The position numbers were made by a program, and so were the translations under genes. The notes below the pieces were generated by a model. That model was given only the letters and a program-made list of their open reading frames with translations. It was not told the origin of the DNA and did not search any database. This document shows positions 28,701 to 40,600 of a stretch of DNA of 64,000 bases, piece after piece. Numbering within the stretch: the stretch's first letter is position 1; every line of letters begins with the position of its first letter. Source of the DNA: Argyresthia goedartella (taxonomy: Eukaryota > Arthropoda > Insecta > Lepidoptera > Argyresthiidae); assembly GCA_949825045.1 (NCBI GenBank), contig OX463832.1, positions 26,096,552 to 26,160,551 on the forward strand. Reading direction: 5' to 3'.

Positions 28701-31700
28701 TCTTACTTATCTCATAAATATGTCATTGGAGACGGGATGCTTCCCTGATAGACTTAAAATATCTATAGTTAAACCCCTCTTCAAAAAAGGTGAAAAATGT
28801 GATCTAGTTAATTATCGTCCTCTAACTCTCACACCAGTGCTATCAAAAATATTTGAAAAAGCAATGCAAAACAGAATATTAGATTTTATAGATAAACATA
28901 GCATACTGACTCCGGAGCAGCATGGGTTTCAAAAAAACAAATCTGCAACATGGGCAGCCTTCAAACTTGTTGATAGAATTGTTCATAATGTGGATACAAA
29001 ATATTACAGCACGGTTCTCTTTTTGGATATGTCAAAGGCATTCTACTTTGTTTCGCATGACTTGCTAATATCCAAACTCGAAGCAAATGGGATCAGGGGC
29101 CCTGCACGGGACTTGATACAATCTTATCTGAATAACCGATTGCAATTCGTAGAAATTTGTAGAGCAGATGACAAAAATGTAGTAAATTGTTTTAAATCTG
29201 ACTTAAAATCTAACAAATTCGGCGTCCCTCAGGGCAGTGTCCTTGGACCGCTTCTATTTTTACTTTATATAAATGACTTACCTGAGGTGACAAATCAATG
29301 GTGTATTTTGTTCGCAGACGATATTTCAATAAATGTAACGCGCGCAATAAGTGATGACATCTCCTTCCACGAATCAGACATTAATAATGCAATAACTAGT
29401 GTAATTGAGTGGTTGAATAATAATAATTTACAGATTAATTTAGACAAAACAAAGTACATTAATTTTAATAACTTTGACAAATTCAATAGAGATATGACAT
29501 TAAATATAAATCACAACGGACAAATCATAGAGGAGGCTCACAGTGTGACATTTTTAGGTATTAACATAGATAGGCATTTAAATTGGAAAGATCACACTGA
29601 TAAAGTTTGTAAGAAAATCAATAGATTTATTTATGTATTACGTAGACTTAGGAAAACAGCAGAGATAAAGACTGCTCTAGTTGCCTATCATGGATATGTA
29701 GAATCTGTCTTGAGATATGGTCTTGTAGTTTGGGGAAACGGCACTGATATTAATAAAGTTTTTATTGCTCAAAAGAAATGTGTGCGTGCAATTTGTGGTA
29801 TGGCCCCAAATGAATCATGCAAACCAATTTTCACTAAATTAAATATTTTGCCATTACCATGTTTGTATATACTGGAAATAGGAAAATTTGTAAAACTTAA
29901 TCCAAAATTATTTAAAAGAGCCCAAGAACAATATTCAAGAAATACGAGAAACCCGAATTGGTTAATATATAATCATACGCCACGTACATCACTGTATCTT
30001 AAGAATTGTCCTGCTATGTGCATTAAAATATTTAACAAAATACCCGAAGAGATAAAAGAATATTCAATTAATAAGTTTAAATCTGAACTGTTTAAATGGC
30101 TTCTACAGAAATGTTTTTATTCAGTAGATGAATTTATTAAATATAAAACTTACATATAAAATAATTTAATAAGGTAGAGCAATACTAACAGTAAGATTTA
30201 TTTTTTTCAGTGTAATGTGGACTATTTAATATTTGCATGCTAAAATTAATAGCAGATAAGGTGTTCATAATGTATATATAACTGACCATCGACTGCCCAC
30301 CCTTATCTTAGCAAATAAAAATCTTTATCTTTATCTTTTATCTTTGAAAGAGATTAGCTTATCGCCGGTAGCCTTTCTATGTTTTTCTGATATCAATTGC
30401 AATCTGCAATACGTATCGAATTTAATATGACCGATCGGAAAAAAAGTCGCAGGCAAAGCCGCAATATAATAATACTAATGTTTATTTTTAGATTACAATA
30501 TCCATAATTTGTTAGTACATAAGGTACATTAGAAACTAATATCAGTAAAGATGTAAGTGAATTAAATTAAATTAAATATTTACATTTTAAGTTATTTATT
30601 AATGGCTTGTGTTTAAACGATTACCAAAAACGCACCTATTTTTCTACCAATAAATTCGAAATGACTGCCAGAATGGATAAATGTCCACCAAATTGTGTTT
30701 GGATAAATGATCAATAAACTTCTTTTTATGTTTTGTGTACTTAAGTTTATGTTTTAAGTATTTTTCGTTGTTCTTACATGTTCAACCTAACACGAAGTAT
30801 AAAGGGGGCTTCGCATCGCTCACCCCCTTTACCCTTCACCTAAGCTACCGCAGTATTTTGCCCTGATATTTTTTGCAAGTTTTGGTGTTCATTTATCTAT
30901 TTTGGGTAGGAAAAAAATATTTTGGTATATTTGTTGCCTTTATTAATTTCGCGAGGTAAGTTTGACTGTCCAATGTTGGTACACTGGACAACGAAACGAA
31001 CGAGATTTAGGCAAACATATTCCGTAACACAATGAATAGACCATTTTTTGGCGAAAGGCACGAAACAATTCAAATCACTAAAGGCCTTACTAATAAAAAA
31101 AGTTATTCACGGTTTAACTTATACAGTGTTTTGTCGTTCTCATACGTTGAGTAAATGTCAAATGTCAAAGCAAGACAAAACAGTGTATAAGTTAAACCGT
31201 GAATAACTTCCTTTATTAGTAAGGCCGTCAGTAGATATCTAATGGGTATTACCAATATTATTAATAACGATTATTATTGCAAGGCATAATAGCATCTCTG
31301 TTTTTTTAATATAAAATAAACATAATAGTAGTTTATGTGACTGCTACATAATGTAGGGCATTAATACTCATAATAATATCACTCGAGAGTTTTAATGCCT
31401 AATTATGTACAGTTACATACACTAGTTTATCTACACACATATCATAAGCTCTCTTTGATGTGTTCAGGAACCGCATGTTTGACCGGCATTGTGGCTCTGC
31501 AGTTGTTTAGCTTGTTCTGTAGTACCAACTTCATGCAGGCGGGCGTCGGCGTTCGAAATTTGAATGTCATAATATGTAGAAAAATTACACATTATGGTCA
31601 TAATGTGTAATTTTTCAGATAAGAAATGAGTTTTTAACAAGTAGTTTAACATTATGCTGATCGTAACGTAAGGTTTTTGTACGCAGTAAAAAGGGTTTAT

Positions 31701-34700
31701 GATACGTGGGTAGATAAAGTACTTAATTAAACAAAACCTTGTGGTGTAATGAGATGCACCTAGATAACTCTTATTATATTATAATAGAACCTTAGCAAGT
31801 ATTCTCTCGTCTCAAACATAGGCGAAAACTTGTAATTGGCTTGGACATAAGCATTTATCTGTACTTAAATAAATAAAATAGCTGTAAGCTTTCCATTTTT
31901 AATAAAATAAAATATAAAAATCACTCTGGGTATAGGGTTGGTACTGGCTCCAGGTTCTGTCAAATGCAGTGCGTTTTCGCATGTTTGCTTAGAAGTCGCC
32001 TGTGCGCGCTTCTGCAAACATTGCTGATGCGCTACAAAAACGGGGCAGCCCCCTTAATATTCTGATGATATTGTTATATTGGATTCGCAGAGCATTTTAA
32101 GCCTTCAGATTATAACTAACCTTTAGGCTGCATGTCTAGAATAGATAAATGGTTTTCTGATTTTTAAAACGATTTATATCAGAATTACATAAACTAGTGG
32201 TTCAGTGAGAACAGTAGACCTCGCTTGTTTAAAATTTCAAGCTTGTAGGTTTGCTAGAAATACATTAGAATGTTTATCTACACACGTTTCATAAACCCTC
32301 TTTACTGCTCTTTAATGTTAAACTACTTGGTAAAAACTCATTTCTTATCTGAAAAATTACACATTATGACCATAATGTGTAATTTTTCTACATATTATGA
32401 CATTCAAATTTCGAACGCCGATGCCCGTCTGCGTGCCGCCCCTAGATTGTCTTTGAAGTTAGTACTGACATTCAAATTTCGAACGCCGACGACCGCCTGC
32501 GTGAAGTTGGTACTACAGAACAAGCTAAACAACTGCAGAGCCACAACGCCGGTCACACATGCGGTTCCTGAACACATCAAAGAGAGCTTATGATATGTGT
32601 GTAGATAAACTAGCGTATGTAACTGTACATAATTAGGCATTAAAACTCTCGAGTAATATTTGAAACTAGCCTTCGGCTCGTTTCATAAACCCACTCTCGA
32701 GTATTAATGCCCTTCATTATGTAGCAGTCACATAAACTATAAACTACTATTATGATCGCTGATGAGTCAGTCGGTGACAAAATGACGGAACTTTGAACGG
32801 CTGTCGTTTCAAATCGATTGGTTCAAACTGACAGAATTTTGGGAATTTGCTTATTCAAATTATGGCCTGTTCACAGTCACGGAAAATTCAGGTGTCTAGC
32901 TTTATCTACAGCATAGTTACAGGGGGGTCGGAAATATATAAAAGTGCTTCCCCCTCCACTAAAAAGAGATCCAATCAAAGAGTGTTTAATAACTTCAGCA
33001 CGTCGTTTCATACAACATTGCTGGAGCGTTGTAATGTTCCAAATTTAAAAAACGCTGCAGCAATTGATTTGATTTTCTTTGTCCGTAAATTCTATACTTC
33101 GCGTGTCCTTATTTAGGGTTCCATACCCGAAGGGTGCCAAATGGGACCCTATTACTAAGCCTTCGCAGTCCGTCTGTCTGTCCGTCCGTCCGTTACCGGG
33201 CTCTATCGGATCAACCGAAATAGGTAGAGAGCTGAAATTTTCACAGAATGTGTATTTCTTGCCGCAACAGCAACAAGATTTTCAAGAATTAAAAGAAGTA
33301 CCCATACAAGAAATTATTGACATGGCCATGTTCTTAGCCATTTTGTTTTATTTGTTTATCGGTGAAAAATGGACTCTCCCGATATTATTGTTTTTTTTTT
33401 ATTGCAGGTTTTGAGTTTTGTGCTTAGTTATTTGTCATTATATGATTAATAATTGCTCATTCAAATTATCTTAAATAATATTAAGTTTTGTATGATATTT
33501 GATTTTATTTCTGTAAATAAATTACTCAATTTCTATCTACTTCCGGTTTCAATGTGCAAAGAGTTTCGTTAACCTGAGTACATAGTTTTATACTTACATA
33601 CTACATACACAAAACTATTTTTCAATGTTTCGATGTACGCCCTTGAATGTAGTCCTACCTAGTATTTCATCTTTTATTATTAAAAATTAAATAGGTATAT
33701 GTACTCGTACAAAAGACTGTCGTTTTACGTTTTTCCGTGTACAATGGTGTGGAACCCTTCATGTGCGGGTCCGATGTCCTAGTCGCACTTGACCGGTTTT
33801 ATTGTTATTTTTTTTCGCAACATCTTGTGCAGAAGTCCTTAGGTGCCTCTCAGATTTGATTGAAATCCGTCGGTAATTTTCCCAGGAAAAATGCGACCTT
33901 TAGTGTGGTAGCCTGTGTTGGTACCCGTATTCGCCGAAATCGTAGCAGTGGCGCTGGAGTCGCGGAGAAGCGAGAATTCCCCGCGAATTTTAGCGCCAAC
34001 ATAGGGTACTAAAATACCCGGTTAGTCAATTAACAAAAAAATAAAAAAATAAATGCGCAACGTCCGCCTCAATTCGAGGCTCTCGTCGAACTGTATTGTC
34101 TGTCTCCAAGCGGCGCGCGCTCCGCTTGCAAAAACATGGCCGCCCACGCATCGCGTGATCTCTCTCAGCCAATCGCCGAGCTTGATATCAAATCAGGAGG
34201 GTGACTGCCCCTCACCCCGCCGTATGAAGCCGCCTGCACAGCCAATCCAAAGCTTGTGAAGACGCACTTTGAAAATTCGCGGGGAATCCTCGCTTCTACG
34301 CTACTCCAGCGCCACTGCTACGTTGTCGGCGGATACGGGTACCAACACAGGGTTCTACAGTAGGCGAGACAGGCAGACGGACAAAGGCATTTTTGGCCAA
34401 TCTCGCAACTGGACGCTTCGCTCGCTCGGTCAATTAGGCTACAGTTCCTCATTCATTAATTAATTCATTCACTCATCTCTCCCATTCGTTCGCTTCGCAG
34501 AGGATCAATCCGCTCGGCCTCAACGTGGACCTCACGCAATCGCGCGCAGCCCTCGCTCGATCCGTAGTCGCCAGAGTCTACCAGCTACACGGCGCACGTG
34601 GCTATTATCGAGGCTACACCGCCTCATTGGCTGCGTATGTGCCCAATAGCGCGCTCTGGTGGGCGCTGTATACAGCTTACCAAGGTTTGTTGAGGTTCAG

Positions 34701-37627
34701 CTACTTGCCGCTAGATGGCGTTGGTAGTTAAGCCGCGATTTCACTAGATTTTATGGTTTGTTCATCCTTTGGCGACTATGGTGTCTGCTGCTTCTTGAAT
34801 GATTGCTTTGCTGACTGGTGACGTGTATGAGTTGTATGATTGAAGAGCTTCTATCCTTTTGTATGTGTGATATGGCTGTGTTTTGAATTGATCGTATAGT
34901 GAATGCTGAAGGATGACTGAAAGATGACTGGAGCCTGTATGCCTTTATGTATGAGTATATGTATTCTGAACATCCGTCATCGCCCGAGTATACCAACATG
35001 GAGCAATAAGGAGCTACTGAGTCTAGACAGCCTCACTGGCGTGTGTGCCCAATACCGCGCTCTGGCGGTCGCTGTACAGCTTACCAAGGTTTGTTGAGGT
35101 TCCGCTATGCTCCGGTAGATGACGTTGTCAGCTATTTATGATCTGATTGCTCTGCTTATTTAAATGACTGTCTGTTACGTTAAAAATTGCATTTTGGATG
35201 AACCAACGCTAATATTAAGGGGGCGGTAATGGATCGATCGGCTCAAACTGAGACCTCTTCTTATTTAGTAGGGATCCAGCTGTCCGCCACTAGATAGTGT
35301 TACTGCAGACCCACCGTGGATCCAGCTGTCCGCCACTAGATAGTGTTACTGCAGACCCACCTTGGATCCAGCTGTCCGCCACTAGATAGTGTTACTGCAG
35401 ACCCACCGTGGATCCAGCTGTCCGCCACTAGATAGTGTTACTGCAGACCCACCTTGGATCCAGCTGTCCGCCACTAGATAGTGTTACTGCAGACCCACCG
35501 TGGATCCAGCTGTCCGCCACTAGATAGTGTTACTGCAGACCCACCGCGGATCCAGCTGTCCGCCACTAGATAGTGTTACTGCAGACCCACCGTGGATCCA
35601 GCTGTCCGCCACTAGATAGTGTTACTGCAGACCCACCTTGGATCCAGCTGTCCGCCACTAGATAGTGTTACTGCAGACCCACCGTGGATCCAGCTGTCCG
35701 CCACTAGATAGTGTTACTGCAGACCCACCTTGGATCCAGCTGTCCGCCACTAGATAATGTTACTGCAGACCCACCGTGGATCCAGCTGTCCGCCACTAGA
35801 TAGTGTTACTGCAGACCCACCGTGGATCCAGCTGTCCGCCACTAGATAGTGTTACTGCAGACCCACCGTGGATCCAGCTGTCCGCCACTAGATAGTGTTA
35901 CTGCAGACCCACCGTGGATCCAGCTGTCCGCCACTAGATAGTTGTTCGATTCCAAATCGATATTCGATCGATGGTTTCTGAACGGCCATTTTGAATTTGA
36001 CGTTAGCTGCCAACCTGGTAGTTTTTTGACAACTGACAGACGAAAGCCCTCGCAAGTAAACGCGTTTTGGTTAGGGTATTGAAATTAAATCGCAGTCCAT
36101 CTGGAATGTATTCGGGTTTCCCTCAGGATTGTCTATATAGCTGAGTGTGTTGTGGTTCCCCGAACCAGATAAAGTTCGCATTTTCGTGGCCGATTGGTTT
36201 TTCCCACGTAACATAACCTGTGTTGGAACACTGTGCTCATCGAAGCTGGCCCGCCAGTCATACCTGGTTGGCTGAAGAACCTGTCTACCAAGAAGAGCCT
36301 AGGGTGCACCCGGGCCTTGCAGAGAGACAGGAGGTTGACGGGACCGAAGCACAGACCAGGTTAGATCGACCCCAATTACTTCAGCTCGGTGAATCGCCGA
36401 CGTTCACGCTTCTTGGCAACTGATCGTTACGCTACCTCGTAGCTGATGGGCCCCTACGAGGTCATTAGGTGCTGAGAAGCCTGAACACTTTGGTAGCAGA
36501 GCGTGATTTCCTGAGATTTGCAGCCGTCAAGGGCTCCAGGAAGGCACGATTTGGGACTATCAATCTGTAGGTATAGACGGTTATTAGGTAACTTGGTTGT
36601 GTTCCTATATCCACATAGATTGGTAGTATTGTAAGCTATAGGTCTATTGCTGGTAGTAGATAGACAGATATTGAATTGAATTACCAGTTAGTCAATCTAT
36701 TAGTGGTCTAGTAGTGCTATTGAATGAATGTTTGGTTAACATAGGTAGTTACATCTATTGATAGCAGGCTATTACATTGTTTTCAGTTTATAGCAATTTA
36801 TAACTTGAACTACCTATGTTAACCAAACATTCATTCAATAGCACTACTAGACCACTAATAGATTGACTAACTGGTAATTCAATTCAATATCTGTCTATCT
36901 ACTACCAGCAATAGACCTATAGCTTACAATACTACCAATCTATGTGGATATAGGAACACAACCAAGTTACCTAATAACCGCCTATCTATACCTACAGATT
37001 GATAGTCCCAAATCATGCCTTCCTGGAGCCCTTGACGGCTGCAAATCTCAGGAAGCCACGCTCTAGCTACCAAAATGTTCACACTTCTTGGCAACTGATC
37101 GTTACGCTACCTCGTAGCTGATGGGCCCCTACGAGGTCATTAGGTGCCGAGAAGCCTGAACGTCGGCGATTCACCGAGCTGAAGTAATTGGGGTCGATCT
37201 AACCTGGTCTGTGCTTCGGTCCCGTCAACCTCCAGTCTCTCTGCAAGGCCCGGGTGCACCCTAGGCTCTTCTTGGTAGACAGGTTCTTCAGCCAACCAGG
37301 TATGACTGGCGGGCCAGCTTCGATGAGCACAGTGTTCCAACACAGGTTATGTTACGTGGGAAAAACCAATCGGCCACGAAAATGCGAACTTTATCTGGTT
37401 CGGGGAACCACAACACACTCAGCTATATAGACAATCCTGAGGGAAACCCGAATACATTCCAGATGGACTGCGATTTAATTTCAATACCCTAACCAAAACG
37501 CGTTTACTTGCGAGGGCTTTCGTCTGTCAGTTGTCAAAAAACTGCCAGGTTGGCAGCTAACGTCAAATTCAAAATGGCCGTTCAGAAACCATCGATCGAA
37601 TATCGATTTGGAATCGAACAAAGCTAC

Positions 37628-37664
<37 letters not shown>

Positions 37665-40600
37665 TTTATTGTCACATAAAGAAGTACAAATAGTTACAAT
37701 GGTGCTATTTAATGTAGGCTAGATTAAATTGCTAAAAAATACATTGTAGCATCTGTCACTGAGCTAGGCGTAAGACCTGTATTTCAGCAAAACAGCGCCC
37801 AAATTCCCAGTGTTTTAAACAAAAATAAAAATTCTAGCTTCTGATTATGTAGTTTAGATGACCATTTTTATGATTAGTTAAATCTAGATATAAATGAAAG
37901 TAAAAACTTATTTAGTTAAACAGATTAATAATTTAGTAGTTTACACAAATCAAATGAAAAATGAAGAAGTATTGTGTAGTGTTTACTCCTCTCTGTGTGT
38001 ATAAATGCGGTGTTTGTATGTGTGTGAGAGGGTGTGTTAATTTAGGTTTTGTAGTACTATTATGTATGTATAGCCGTATATATTTATTTTTAATATTATT
38101 GTTTTATGCGTATTTTATCATTCCCCAATTTTAAGCAAATTCTCAGTCTCCTCATAGTTTTTATTCTTAAGCCAGTTGGTAACTTCTTTCTTGCATTGAA
38201 AAGCAGACACTGTATAGATACTAATTTTTTGATTGAGTATTTTAAACAAAAATGGACCCAAAAAAGGTAGAAACTTATTAATAAATTTTGTGCGAAAGAC
38301 CTTGTCTGTATGCTTCGTATTAATTCGGCGTTTATCTAGCTGTTCCTCGTCAAAAACTATCTTCTTGTGTTGTTTAATTATAATACTGAGTATAAAAAGT
38401 TGTCTAACATTCAGTACATCACAATCCTGGTATAGTAATTCAGTTGAGTAATAGTAATCCTTAAAAGTGCAAATCTTTAGTATAGCCCTTTGAGTTACTT
38501 CCAATGTTTTTAAAAAGGTTTTTGCTGCACCTCCCCATGATGATATACAATAAGTAAGTATAGACTGGCACAGCGCATAGTATATTTGTTTCAGTATATG
38601 GGGTTCGACAACGTGTCTCAAGTTTTTGAAGATGTAAATTAATTTACGAAGTCTATTGTTTAGGTGTTTAATATGCTCTTTAAAAGCTAAATTGCAGTCT
38701 ACTTGTATACCGAGATACTTTATACATTTTACACATTCCAGACTCAAACATTTGCAATCGTTTTGGCTAGATTCCCCATTTGAGCAGCAGTCATGAGATA
38801 CAATTTTGTACTTACTATCTACTTGCATCTGGCGTATAGAAAAAAACATATACTTTGTCTTGTCAGAGTTGAGAGTCAAAGAATTCATGTGCAGCCATTT
38901 TTTAACTCTATTTAGACCACTCTGTGCTAGCTCATAAACCTTATCAAGAGATCTATGGGAAAAGAGTAATACAGTATCATCTGCATAGGATATAATTTGG
39001 CCATCAAAAGATGGCAGACATAGGACGTCATTAATATATACCAAAAACAATGTTGGTCCTAAGATGCTACCTTGGGGAACTCCGTACGAAATAGGTAGAT
39101 CTGAGCTGATATAGTTACTCACTTGTACACTTTGGAAACGATTTGTTAAGTAGCTGGTCAATAGCTTATGTTGTAAGCCTCTGATTCCAAGTTTCTCAAG
39201 TTTATCTAACAGTGAATGGACAGGATGTTCACACTTCTTGGCAACTGATCGTTACGCTACCTCGTAGCTGATGGGCCCCTACGAGGTCATTAGGTGCCGA
39301 GAAGCCTGAACATTTTGGTAGCTAGAGCGTGGCTTCCTGAGATTTGCAGCCGTCAAGGGCTCCAGGAAGGCACGATTTGGGACTATCAATCTGTAGGTAT
39401 AGGCGGTTATTAGGTAACTTGGTTGTGTTCCTATATCCACATAGATTGGTAGTATTGTAAGCTATAGGTCTATTGCTGGTAGTAGATAGACAGATATTGA
39501 ATTGAATTACCAGTTAGTCAATCTATTAGTGGTCTAGTAGTGCTATTGAATGAATGTTTGGTTAACATAGGTAGTTACATCTATTGATAGCAGGCTATTA
39601 CATTGTTTTCAGTTTATAGCAATTTATAACTTGAACTAATATTGACTATCTGTGTGTGTTATAATGATAAAGGGAAACTAAATTGTATTTACAGAATTTA
39701 TATAGATATAAAACTCGGTTCCTATTGTTTAAGGAAAACAACATTGTTTAAGTTGTGGTTTAGGGTTCCCTCGTTTGGGTTGTAGACTGGAGGGTCCAAT
39801 AAAATTGAGTTACTGCAAATTGTGAGTAAGTATCGTTCCGATCATGTCGTTATCTGAAATCCAGAAGGGTGTTTCTAAGGAACTCAGATGGTTTTCCTCC
39901 GCACACGGTCTGATAGACCGTTTAGATAGGCATGATGTGGTATTGGAGCGGTCTATGGACGTTAAGGAACGTTACAATAGGGTGCTCGAATTGTCCGCGC
40001 AGGCGGCATCAGTTGATAGTTGCGCACCTGACAGGCTGTCACGGTTGATAGGGGATGTCGGCCAATGTATGGAGATGGCAGCTGCTATCACGCAGAAGGC
40101 TGCGGACATACGTAGACAGCGCGAGTCCAGCCATGGTGGTGACATTGAAGCACCTCTGCCGCTTCAGGGTTCGGGGTCCAGGTTACCTGCCATAACTATG
40201 CCTACTTTTGACGGTGTGTCCGGTGAATGGATGAGCTTCATCAATCTGTTCGACAGTTTGGTGCACATCCGATCGGACATTACCAAGTCTGTCAAGATGG
40301 CTCAGCTGGTGGCAGCATTGAGGGGTGAGCCTAGGGAGCTGGTCGCTCATTTGACAGTTACGGAGGGTAACTATGAAACGGCCAGGCAATTGTTGGTCAG
40401 ACGTTACCACAACAAACGGAGGTTGGCCGATGCCCAACTGAACCGTTTGTTTAGCATCCAGGTTGTGAACAAGGTCGGGGCCATACAGACGGAGGTTTTG
40501 AACCCATTGTTGTCCGTCACCAAGGCTCTAGAGAATCTTGGACTTCCGGTTGGTGAATGGTCGTACCTACTGTTGTACATTGTACTTTCCCGCCTACCCG

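Noticed and set aside
35020..35090. Alternative exon 5b of SLC25A44
   Set aside because: Substitutions disrupt the conserved block and no acceptor precedes it; better explained as duplication debris.
35272..35942. CRISPR-like regular repeat array
   Set aside because: Units are head-to-tail with no unique spacers; this is a eukaryotic minisatellite.
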